This document shows positions 35,621 through 43,560 of a stretch of 64,000 nt of DNA, piece after piece. Positions within the stretch are counted from its first letter, which is position 1, and every line of letters begins with the position of its first letter. The notes beneath the pieces are model-generated. The model did not search any database. It saw only the letters and a list, made by a program, of their open reading frames with translations, and was not told the origin of the DNA. Location: the NCBI GenBank assembly GCA_946555345.1, contig CAMNSS010000007.1, forward strand, positions 62,001 to 126,000, read 5' to 3'. Origin of the DNA: an uncultured Eubacterium sp. Its GTDB lineage: Bacteria > Bacillota > Clostridia > Peptostreptococcales > Anaerovoracaceae. Position numbers and translations under genes: made by a program.

Positions 35621-36755
35621 GCGTCAGACGGTGCGCTTTCATGGCAGTGGACAGGCATTCGTAGAATTCAAAATCGGATAAATCTTCCATACCGGTCATT
35701 TCACGTATTTTGTTCAGGCGGTAGCGGACCGTATTCAAGTGACACTTACACAGAGCAGCAGCCATATCACCGCCGCTGAAAATGAATGCTTCTGCAGCTT
35801 CCCGCAAGATTTTTTTATCTGCAATAACATTGTAGATTTCTTCATAGAAATTTTTTAAATCAGTGCTTTCCAAAAGTGGAATCAGATAGCGGTAAGTCCC
35901 TATTTTGCTGTACTCACTGAAATCTCTCCTGGAAGCTCTGCTGGCGAGATAGGTTTGATAACTTTCGCGAATGCAGTGGTCAAATTCCTCATGGGAAAGG
36001 TGTACACGGCTTTGGTAAAGATTGATTTTATCAATTTGAACTGGGCAGGTTTCGAGCAAATGATGAGCCATGATTTGAAATTGCTGCGCATCGTCAAATG
36101 CGCCGGTCATAATCAGAAAAATCTCATTGCCGTATTTCGCCATAATTGTTTTTGTATGCATGTGCTTGTTAGAATAGGTGCATTGTAAGATACGGCTGAT
36201 ATCCATATTTTCATTGGAGGTGATGAAGGCTGCCATAGCGTATCGTTTTAATGTCAGTGAAATGCCGCGTGTAATTTTCTGCAGTTCATAGTTCGAGATA
36301 CGGTTTTGTATCATGCAGAGCAGATTTTCTTCGGATAACAATTGATTGTCGTCTTTTGAGACCGCTTCTGCAATCCGAAGGATGAAGTCCTCAGAATGAA
36401 TATCTTTATCATAAGCAAAAATTGGAAAGCTATTTTCGTTGGCAAAAGCAACTGCTTCTGGTGGTAATTCCTGAAACAGAACTTTTTTAAACGTCAGGCC
36501 TGACACGTTGCTGCGGTGAAGCCATTTTAGGGATTCAAGAATTTTTTCCGGATGCCCCTGCGCAAAGAGCAGGCTGGACACTACAAAACAATCTGATTCA
36601 AATTCGTCTTCCGCAGTATAATCAAAATCGTCGAGAAATTCGTAATCGACAATTCCTACCGAATAAACGGGACGTTCAAGGCCATTTTTCCCTGCAACAA
36701 AAGAAATCTTTTCTTTCGCGATAAGATTTGGAATTTCTTTTACTTTCAGCGTCAT
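35613..36755 (-). CDS. PucR-family transcriptional regulator 1
   Basis: Regulator of 380 residues with an N-terminal PucR domain (about 1-125) and a C-terminal PucR-type helix-turn-helix (HTH_30; CHLNTVRYRLNKIREMTG, about 341-360). PucR proteins activate catabolic operons for purines, GABA or amino acids. ATG 36755 has GGAGG before it. It is similar in sequence along its length to the second PucR gene at 36976 (e.g. shared KKVLFQ-LP-EA block), so the two are paralogues. It is upstream of the carrier/dehydratase operon. Confidence 0.87.
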   Translation of the reverse strand: MTLKVKEIPNLIAKEKISFVAGKNGLERPVYSVGIVDYEFLDDFDYTAEDEFESDCFVVSSLLFAQGHPEKILESLKWLHRSNVSGLTFKKVLFQELPPEAVAFANENSFPIFAYDKDIHSEDFILRIAEAVSKDDNQLLSEENLLCMIQNRISNYELQKITRGISLTLKRYAMAAFITSNENMDISRILQCTYSNKHMHTKTIMAKYGNEIFLIMTGAFDDAQQFQIMAHHLLETCPVQIDKINLYQSRVHLSHEEFDHCIRESYQTYLASRASRRDFSEYSKIGTYRYLIPLLESTDLKNFYEEIYNVIADKKILREAAEAFIFSGGDMAAALCKCHLNTVRYRLNKIREMTGMEDLSDFEFYECLSTAMKAHRLTLL

Positions 36756-36796
36756 AGTACCTCCGGAGGATTACCTTTTCATTGGATTAAATCACT

Positions 36797-36964
36797 TTAA
36801 GCATAGCATAGAACGACAGGGATTTCTATAGATTTTATGCGCTTTTTATTGCCTCCTCGTTTGCTTGTGAACACCTTTCTGCCATACAGTATCCTCCCAC
36901 CCTCGCGATGGCTACGCTCTGCCTTGCCGTTCTGCCACGGCGAATACGGTCTTGTCTGCTGATG
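36797..36964 (-). pseudogene. Remnant of an IS3/IS481-type DDE transposase (C-terminal piece)
   Basis: On the minus strand a frame reads RPYSPWQNGKAERSHREGG... through YGRKVFTSK before ending at TAA 36797-36799. PYSPWQNGKAERSHR is the conserved segment around the last catalytic Glu of rve-type (integrase core) transposases. Only about 55 codons remain, the N-terminal DDE core is missing and no terminal repeats are evident. It lies between the two pucR genes and marks an old insertion. Confidence 0.75.
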
Positions 36965-36975
36965 TAAAATCGCAC

Positions 36976-38112
36976 TTAGCTCTTTTCGTGTGATTTTCGC
37001 ACAAGATAGGCGATGGACAGATCACGAAATAATTCGTGGTCCGTTTCATTTGGCGCATCGGCAAGCGTCTTCATTTTATTGAGGCGGTAACGAACCGTAT
37101 TGGCGTGGCAATGCAGGTCCAAGGAGGTGGCCACCACATCGCCGCCGTTATGAATGTAGGCTTTTATGGTATCCGCATAGCCGCTCAGCTTATCGAGATA
37201 GCTATTTGCATACGACTTTAACTCCGGTGTACCGGCAAGGGGCAGGATGGCTGAATAAGCCCCCATTGCCTCATAGGAGGATATCTTGCGGTGGGAAACC
37301 AGGCCTGCCGTCCATGCATAGTAAGCCTCCCGAAAAGCCTTGTCAAGCTCCTGCGCAGGATGCAGGCGGCTCAGCGCAAGGTCAGGTGCACTGACGGGCA
37401 AAGACAAGGCTTGGCAGGCTTCATCGAGGATGATGCGATGTGACGTTTCGTTCCATTTCGAAGTGGTAATCAAGATAAAAATCCCATCTTCATATTTTGC
37501 TGCGAGAAGCTTTTCCCGCAGGTTTTTGCTCAGGTAATAGGCGCGGAAAACGCGCACCGCATCCAGCTGCGGCGTTTTGATGTAAGCGGCGGAGATGCTT
37601 TTGTCCAGCAGCAGGGAGATTCCCCGGCGGATGTTATCGATTTCCTCTTGGGATGCGGCGGCCTGGATCATTTTTTCGATGTGCGTTTCGGAAAGATACC
37701 GCGCATCATCCCGTTCCACCGCCGTCATTACGTCGAAGATGATGTTTTCAAACCATGTGCCGTCCTGATAAGAAAAAATGGGGAAGTCGTTTTCTTCGGC
37801 ATAGGATATTGCTTCTTGCGGCAATGTTTGAAAGAGGACTTTTTTATAAGCAAAGGCGGAAACTCCGGATTCTTTCAGCAGCTTAATCGCAGGGAGGATC
37901 AGGGAAGGCGCACCCTTTGCAAAAAGAAGGCTGGAAATCACCAGGCTGTCCCGTTCAAACGCATGGGACAGGTCGTAGTCGATCCCTTCTGCAAACTCAT
38001 AGTCTGCGATTCCCGCAGAAATGATCGCATTGTCAAGCCCGCCTGCTCCGGTCACAAGGGAAAACTTTTTCAGACTGGGCAGTTTCAAAATATCTTTTAC
38101 GGTAAGCGCCAT
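36976..38112 (-). CDS. PucR-family transcriptional regulator 2
   Basis: 378 residues, N-terminal PucR domain and C-terminal HTH_30 (CHANTVRYRLNKMKTLADAP near 340-360). Start ATG 38112 has GGAGG; an overlapping TTG at 38115 is less likely. It is divergent from the aminotransferase operon starting at 38228, the usual arrangement for a regulator of its neighbours. Higher GC than paralogue 1, suggesting that this is the older resident copy (inference). Confidence 0.87.
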   Translation of the reverse strand: MALTVKDILKLPSLKKFSLVTGAGGLDNAIISAGIADYEFAEGIDYDLSHAFERDSLVISSLLFAKGAPSLILPAIKLLKESGVSAFAYKKVLFQTLPQEAISYAEENDFPIFSYQDGTWFENIIFDVMTAVERDDARYLSETHIEKMIQAAASQEEIDNIRRGISLLLDKSISAAYIKTPQLDAVRVFRAYYLSKNLREKLLAAKYEDGIFILITTSKWNETSHRIILDEACQALSLPVSAPDLALSRLHPAQELDKAFREAYYAWTAGLVSHRKISSYEAMGAYSAILPLAGTPELKSYANSYLDKLSGYADTIKAYIHNGGDVVATSLDLHCHANTVRYRLNKMKTLADAPNETDHELFRDLSIAYLVRKSHEKS

Positions 38113-38227
38113 CAACTTGCCTCCTTTGGATAATCTACAAATATCATAGCATATATTTTTGCTTTACACAATGCATACGCAGCGAAAAAGCATTACAATA
38201 GAAGCATCAAAATACAAGGAGGTCGTT

Positions 38228-39349
38228 ATGGACATCAAAACATTTAAAGTAGAACGCTGGATGAATGATTATGAGGAAGAATGCGCCTATAATCTGGCGG
38301 AAACCTGCATCGATTCGCTTACCGTGAGGGAGCTTTTGGAATTATCCGGCGAGGATGTGGAGGAGTATATGGTAAAACTGGCGGATACGAGGCTGACCTA
38401 CGGCCATATCTACGGTTCGCCTGAACTGCTAAGAGGCCTTGCCGGCCTTTATAAAACGATCGCCCCGGCACAGATCATCCCGACCCATGGCGCAATCGGC
38501 GCAAACCATCTGGCGATCAGCACCGTGATCAGTGCCGGCGACAATATGATTTCCGTGCTGCCGACGTACCAGCAGCATTATTCCATCCCGGAATCCATCG
38601 GCGCGGAGGTGCGGATCATCAGCCTGAACCTGGATAATCATTTTTTGCCTGACATGGAGCAGCTAAAAAGCCTCGTCGACGGGAACACGAAGATGATCAC
38701 CATTAACAACCCCAACAATCCTTCCGGCTCGCTGATTCCCGCCGGGCAGATGGAGGAGATTGTCGAAATCGCCGAAAGCGTGGGCGCGTACGTCCTCTGC
38801 GACGAAGTGTACCGGGGGATTTCCGAAGATGGCGGGTATATGCCTTCCATCGTGGACCTTTACGACAAAGGGATTTCGGTGTGCAGCATGTCTAAGACCT
38901 TTTCCATGGCGGGCGTCAGGCTTGGCTGGCTCGCGACCCGTGATGAAGGCCTGCTGGAACGCTGCAAGGAAAGGAGGGATTACGATACCATCAGCTGTGG
39001 CGTGATCGATGACAAGCTGGCCGCACTGGCGCTGAAACACAAGGAGAAGATATTGGAACGAAATCGCAAGATTTTGCTGGACAACAGGAAAATCCTCGAT
39101 GATTGGGTCAATGCGACCCCGGAGGTCTATTACCAGAAGCCGGAGGCAGGCACGACAGCCCTCGTGTATTACAAAAAGGATATGCCGTCCCATGAATTGT
39201 GCGTCGAGCTGCTAAAGCGCAAGGGTGTACTATTCACGCCGGGGGAATGTTTTGAGATGGAAGGGGCGGTCCGCATCGGGTATGCCTTTGACTCGAAGCT
39301 TTTAAAGCAAGGGCTGGATCTGTTCACTGAATTTTTGCGGGAGGAATGA
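38228..39349 (+). CDS. Class I/II PLP aminotransferase
   Basis: Fold-type I aminotransferase, 373 residues. Motifs: TYGHIYGSPELL, NNPNNPSGSLIP (about 160-170), CDEVYRG, and the PLP lysine (Lys223) in SMSKTFSMAGVRLGW. Substrate unknown. Start ATG 38228 with AAGGAGG; an upstream in-frame ATG at 38159 lies in the regulatory region and has no ribosome site. First gene of an operon with the ornithine cyclodeaminase-family gene, which it overlaps by ATGA or 1-3 nt depending on the start. Controlled probably by the divergent PucR. Confidence 0.88.
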   Translation: MDIKTFKVERWMNDYEEECAYNLAETCIDSLTVRELLELSGEDVEEYMVKLADTRLTYGHIYGSPELLRGLAGLYKTIAPAQIIPTHGAIGANHLAISTVISAGDNMISVLPTYQQHYSIPESIGAEVRIISLNLDNHFLPDMEQLKSLVDGNTKMITINNPNNPSGSLIPAGQMEEIVEIAESVGAYVLCDEVYRGISEDGGYMPSIVDLYDKGISVCSMSKTFSMAGVRLGWLATRDEGLLERCKERRDYDTISCGVIDDKLAALALKHKEKILERNRKILLDNRKILDDWVNATPEVYYQKPEAGTTALVYYKKDMPSHELCVELLKRKGVLFTPGECFEMEGAVRIGYAFDSKLLKQGLDLFTEFLREE

Positions 39350-39351
39350 CA

Positions 39352-40365
39352 ATGAAGATGAGGGTTTTAAGCACGGAAGATGTGAAGAAGGTCGTGGAAA
39401 TGAAGCCGGTGATCGAAGCGGTGGAACAGGTCTATATGCAAAAGGGCAGAAACGAGGCGGTGGTTTGGCCTACGGTCTTCTATGAATTTGAGCCGGGCGT
39501 TTCGGACATGGATATCAAGTCGGGCTACCTAAAAGATGCCGGGCTGTTCGGGCATAAGACGGTGTCCCTGTTTACGCAGAATCAGGAAAAAGGACTGCCG
39601 GAGCTGCTTGGTTGCATCATGGTGTTCGATGCAGCAACGGGCGCGCCGCTCGGGCTTTTAGACGGGTCGTATATCACGGGCGTGCGCACGGGAGCAGCCG
39701 GTGCAATCGGTGCAAAGTACCTGGCGAGAAAGGATTCCAAAACGCTCTTTATCCTAGGCGCAGGGCATCAGGCAACATTCCAGGTTGCCGCCATGCTGAC
39801 GGAATTTCCGCAGCTGGAAACGATCTATGTGGCAGACCCGATCGATCATGAAAACGCCGTATCCTTCGTAAATTCCCTGCCGCAGCGGTTAAAGGACGGA
39901 TTCGGCATCGATGTATCGGGCATTTCCGTGCGGGCGGCGGAAGACCTTGCGGAAACCGTCTCGGAAAGCGATATCATCATTACGGTGACGCCATCGAAAG
40001 AGCCGCGCATCAAAAAGGAATGGGTCAGCCCGGGCACGCATTTTTCCTGCATCGGCGCAGACATGGCGGGAAAGGAAGAGATTGACCCTGCGCTGTTTGC
40101 GGGGGCGGTGGTCTTCGTGGATGATAAGTTTCACTGCATCGAGGCAGGGGAGCTTGAAATTCCGCTGAAAAAAGATATGATCAAGGAAGAGGATATCGCC
40201 GGTGAAATCGGCAGCCTTATTCTGGGCGATGCAAAGGGGCGCATTTCCGATGAGCAGATCACCATCTATGACGCTACGGGCATGGCGCTCCTCGATATCG
40301 CGGCGGCGAAAGCGGCGTTGGAGCTGGCAGAGGAAAAAGGGATTGGGCAAGTGGTGGAGATTTAA
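39352..40365 (+). CDS. Ornithine cyclodeaminase/mu-crystallin family enzyme
   Basis: NAD(P)-binding enzyme, 337 residues, with Rossmann motif LGAGHQA near residue 138 and family blocks LLGCIMVFDAATGAPLGLLDG and TGVRTGAAGAIGAKYLAR. The family includes ornithine cyclodeaminase, alanine dehydrogenase, EutC and iminosuccinate reductase; the exact reaction cannot be read. Start: ATG 39352 lies 6 nt after GGGAGGA; ATG 39346 is too close. It is in an operon with an aminotransferase and the remnant dehydratase, a gene mix like that of EutB/EutC or beta-hydroxyaspartate pathways. Confidence 0.85.
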   Translation: MKMRVLSTEDVKKVVEMKPVIEAVEQVYMQKGRNEAVVWPTVFYEFEPGVSDMDIKSGYLKDAGLFGHKTVSLFTQNQEKGLPELLGCIMVFDAATGAPLGLLDGSYITGVRTGAAGAIGAKYLARKDSKTLFILGAGHQATFQVAAMLTEFPQLETIYVADPIDHENAVSFVNSLPQRLKDGFGIDVSGISVRAAEDLAETVSESDIIITVTPSKEPRIKKEWVSPGTHFSCIGADMAGKEEIDPALFAGAVVFVDDKFHCIEAGELEIPLKKDMIKEEDIAGEIGSLILGDAKGRISDEQITIYDATGMALLDIAAAKAALELAEEKGIGQVVEI

Positions 40366-40386
40366 TGGAAGCAACAGAGGAGGCAG

Positions 40387-40518
40387 ATGTGGCTGGTTTA
40401 TGATGAAGTAAACGCGGCATATGGACGTATCAAGCCGTACATACCCGACGCGCCGCTGGTGCAGGCGGAAGCGTGTCCTGCGATGATAAAGTCTTACGAA
40501 GACAAGGAGACTGTACGA
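40387..40518 (+). pseudogene. Internally deleted threonine-dehydratase remnant
   Basis: These 44 codons have their own start and an AGGAGG site. Residues 1-24 match the N-terminus of a dehydratase (DEVNAAYGRIKPYIPDAPL). Residues 25-43 match a central part: VQAEACPAMIKSYEDKE here against VQTDACPAMVRSIEDKK at residues 205-221 of the intact paralogue at 32942. About 180 codons, including the PLP lysine, have been lost between. The frame continues into the following aminotransferase, which has its own ribosome site, so read-through may give a short fusion, but this piece cannot be functional. Confidence 0.75.
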
Positions 40519-41694
40519 ATGAAACATAGATTTATTGCGAAAAGATATTGGAAGGATAAAAGCACCGCGATGGGGCAATCCGATGTGTTGGCCCGAAGCT
40601 TTGATGACTGCATTGATTTAAGCCTGGGCGACCCGGATCTGACGACCCACCAATTGGTTATTGAGAAGTCATACGAAGACGCGAAAGCAGGGCATACGAA
40701 ATATACGGATTTCAGAGGAGACCCGGAGTTGCGGAAAGAGGTGTGCAGATTTTACAAGGAAGAGTACCATATGGATATCGTAGACAGTGAAGTGTTTATC
40801 TGCGCTTCGGGATGTCTGGGAATGTATCTGGCGCTGGAAGCAATTCTGGACGATGCTGACGAAGTTATTTTACAGGCGCCCTTTTTTACGCCTTACCCGC
40901 AGCAGGTTGAACTTGCAAGGGGCATTCCGATTGAACTTCCAACCTATGAAGAAGAAAATTTTCAAATCGATATCAGTAGGCTTGAGGAGTTAATCACAGA
41001 GAGGACAAAGGCATTGGTCATTAACTCACCGTCTAATCCAACGGGAAATTGTTTGACTGTGGATACGATGAAGCGCATTGCAGAGATCGCGGAAAAATAT
41101 GACTTGCTCGTTATAGCCGACGATATTTATACTGCTTTTAGTTATGAACATGATTTTATTCCGTTCGCATCCTTGCCGGGCATGAAGGAACGTACAATTA
41201 TTATAAATTCCTTCTCTAAGAATTTTACGATGACAGGGTGGCGTGTAGGAAATATCATTGCCCCTGATTATATCATCAAAATCATTCAGCAAATTAACGA
41301 GAATGTAGTATTTACCGCTCCGTCCATCTCGCAACGAGCGGCGCTTTATGCGCTTCGGTACAGAAAAGAGGTGCAGCTTGAAATGGTACGGGAGTATAGA
41401 GAGCGGATGTTCTATGCGGCGAAAAGAATTAACGACATTCCCAATATGCACGTAATTTATCCGCCAAAAGGCAGTATTTACCTGTTCGTCAACATTCAGG
41501 CGACAGGGCTTTCCTCCGTGGAGGCAGCAGATGCAATTCTAAAGGAGGCTCATGTTTTGACACTTCCGGGCAATGCTTTCGGCCGATGTGGAGAAGGGTT
41601 TGTGAGGATGGCGTGTACGGTCGGGAAGGAGATACTCAAAGATGCCTTTGACAGAATTGAGAAAATGAAGATTTTCAGATTGGTGGAAAAATGA
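40519..41694 (+). CDS. Class I/II PLP aminotransferase 2
   Basis: Fold-type I aminotransferase, 391 residues. Motifs: LSLGDPDLTTH, FRGDPELRKEV, NSPSNPTGN, ADDIYTAF, and the PLP lysine (Lys234) in SFSKNFTMTGWRVG. Related to AspC-like enzymes of group I-beta/gamma; substrate unknown. Start ATG 40519 with AAGGAG 9 nt upstream; the longer in-frame start at 40387 belongs to the dehydratase remnant. Lower GC than the preceding two genes, in line with the carrier/dehydratase block, suggesting a different origin (inference). Confidence 0.88.
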   Translation: MKHRFIAKRYWKDKSTAMGQSDVLARSFDDCIDLSLGDPDLTTHQLVIEKSYEDAKAGHTKYTDFRGDPELRKEVCRFYKEEYHMDIVDSEVFICASGCLGMYLALEAILDDADEVILQAPFFTPYPQQVELARGIPIELPTYEEENFQIDISRLEELITERTKALVINSPSNPTGNCLTVDTMKRIAEIAEKYDLLVIADDIYTAFSYEHDFIPFASLPGMKERTIIINSFSKNFTMTGWRVGNIIAPDYIIKIIQQINENVVFTAPSISQRAALYALRYRKEVQLEMVREYRERMFYAAKRINDIPNMHVIYPPKGSIYLFVNIQATGLSSVEAADAILKEAHVLTLPGNAFGRCGEGFVRMACTVGKEILKDAFDRIEKMKIFRLVEK

Positions 41695-41792
41695 AAATGA
41701 CTTTGCATGAACGGCGGGGTTATAGCCTGGGCGGGGCAACAGATGCGATCAGCTTTTCTTTTATGAGTACCCGTCTCATGCTCTTTATGTAG
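41691..41792 (+). pseudogene. Stub of a transporter gene (GPH/MFS-like N-terminus)
   Basis: Begins with ATG overlapping the aminotransferase stop (ATGA), and encodes 33 residues up to TAG 41790. The sequence LHERRGYSLGGATDAISF, followed by hydrophobic residues, looks like the N-terminus of a sugar/carboxylate symporter of the GPH or MFS type. The rest of the gene is missing. The coupled start suggests it was once the next operon gene. Confidence 0.45.
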
Positions 41793-42253
41793 AACATGAC
41801 GATGGTGATGGCCAATTGTGTCAGCCCGAAAGCAAAGAAACGAAAGTATAACGATCAAATAAAATTTTCATCAGCAGTCAGTATAACGAAAAATCTCTTG
41901 GCTGGAGGGGTATGCCCTCCAGCTGTAAAAATTCTTTTAACGAGACACATATCCCTGTTCGCCCAAACAGAAATTACCCCCCGTAAAAAAAGTACACAAA
42001 AAAACACCTGTAGATTTCATGTATAGAATAGCATGAAAACTGAATTTATGAAGCCATGGCAGCAACGTCTGTCTATTTTGTTGTGCGGATTATTAGATGC
42101 ATGATGAGAGCATAATAGCATTCTGCCTGTAAAACAGGATATAGATAAGATGTCATTGGTTCTCAAAAACCTTCACTTCATGACATTGGCGTGAGACGCG
42201 GGGATGCTTTTTTTAAGTTGTTAATGTTTTTCAGATAGTTTCTTTACATAATA
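41793..42253 (+). other. Intergenic region with a hairpin, no supported gene
   Basis: Holds a perfect stem GCTGGAGGG/CCCTCCAGC (41901-41909 with 41915-41923) without a good T tract, possibly a terminator for the aminotransferase operon. The rest is AT-rich. A 76-codon frame at 41796-42026 crosses the hairpin and looks non-coding. Confidence 0.5.
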
Positions 42254-42262
42254 TGCTATAAT
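42254..42262 (+). promoter_or_regulatory. Extended -10 promoter before the zinc-ribbon/rhuM genes
   Basis: TGCTATAAT: consensus -10 with TGn extension. No convincing -35 is present, as is usual for such promoters. Confidence 0.5.
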
Positions 42263-42276
42263 TAAGTTGCATAATG

Positions 42277-42521
42277 ATGAAAGAACGGAACATGATTTTG
42301 ATGTGTAAGAGCATCAAAAATTGTATCCTTTAAGCCAATGCGACAAGTGTGGAAGTCGTGTGTTTGCTTTCTCAACTGAAATCGGGTAAACATCTAGAGA
42401 TAGAAAAGGAAGATATTATTTCAAAGGCAGGCGTTATGGCGGAAAATATGCAAATAAAGCAGATATGCTCAGTGTGGTTTTGCTTGAAAAGACAGTAAAG
42501 CAGCGGAGGGAAGCGATATGA
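42277..42521 (+). pseudogene. Broken small zinc-ribbon gene upstream of rhuM
   Basis: Reading the frame that ends at TGA 42519-42521 gives SQCDKCGSRVFAFSTEIG, an in-frame TAA (42387-42389), then SRDRKGRYYFKGRRYGG and on to VKQRREAI. The stop overlaps the rhuM ATG (ATGA), as in real operons. TAA is one base from AAA (Lys). The N-terminal part continues in another frame from ATG 42277, so a frameshift near 42325-42335 is also likely. CxxC suggests a zinc-binding finger. I do not recognise the family. Confidence 0.5.
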
Positions 42522-43522
42522 ACGGGAAAGATATATCGAGCCAAAAATCAGATATGATTATCTACATAACAGAAGATGGGCTAACCAAAATCGAAACAAC
42601 TTTTGATGGTGATACAGTATGGCTGTCAAAGGCACAGATGGCAGAATTATTCCAAAGAGATAAATCGACGATTTCAAGGCATATAAAAAATGTTTTTTCC
42701 GAGGGAGAACTAGTGAGAGAATCAGTTGTTGCAAATTTTGCAACAACTGCGGCAGACGGAAAAACCTATCAGGTTGACTATTATAATCTGGATGTTATTA
42801 TCTCTGTAGGGTATCGAGTGAAATCTAAGCGTGGTACACAGTTTAGAATTTGGGCAACCAATATATTGAAAGAGTATATGCGAAAAGGCTTTGCTCTGGA
42901 TGATGAACGATTGAAAAATCTGGGTGGCGGCGGTTATTTTCAGGAACTGTTGGAACGTATCCGTGACATTCGTGCTTCTGAAAAGGTCTTTTACAGGCAA
43001 GTTTTAGAAATTTATACTACAAGCATTGACTATGATCCAAAAGCAGAAATCTCCATCCAGTTTTTTAAAAAAGTTCAGAACAAAATTCATTATGCGATTC
43101 ATGGACAAACAGCGGCAGAGGTGATTTATAACAGAGCTGATGCAGAAAAAGAATTTATGGGGCTTGCCGCATTTATGGGGAAGCAGCCAACATTGAAAGA
43201 AGCAATCGTTGCGAAAAACTATCTGGATGAAAAAGAGCTTCGGGCAATGGGGCAGCTAGTATCTGGGTATTTGGATTTTGCAGAGCGTCAGGCGGAATGC
43301 GGGCAGGTGATGACCATGCAGGATTAGGCAGAGCATCTTGATCGGATTTTGACGATGAGCGGTGAGCAATTACTGATTGGAAACGGGAGCATCAGCCACA
43401 AGCAAGCGGTCGATAAGGCAACAGATGAATATAAAAAATATAAAGCGAATACATTAAGTGATGTTGAAGAAGATTATTTGAATGCCATTAAAATGTTGGG
43501 GAAAAAGGCAGATATGAAATAA
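42518..43522 (+). pseudogene. RhuM-family protein gene with in-frame amber stop
   Basis: The first 269 codons give a RhuM (virulence_RhuM) type protein: wHTH-like N-terminus (VWLSKAQMAELFQRDKSTISRHIKNVF), VDYYNLDVIISVGYRVKSKRGTQFRIWAT and IHYAIHGQTAAEVIYNRADAEKEFMGLAAF. TAG at 43325-43327 stops it, but the same frame continues with 64 residues of normal RhuM ending (AEHLDRILTMSGEQLL...) to TAA 43522. Family members have Trp at this place, so TGG to TAG is the simplest cause. The shortened protein may or may not work; its role (known only as associated with restriction or pathogenicity loci) is unclear. Confidence 0.75.
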
Positions 43523-43560
43523 AGAAAACCAGGGAACACAAATCAGAAAGGGTAAGCAAT

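Noticed and set aside
41796-42026. 76-codon frame after the transporter stub
   Set aside because: It crosses a stem-loop and has no protein character.
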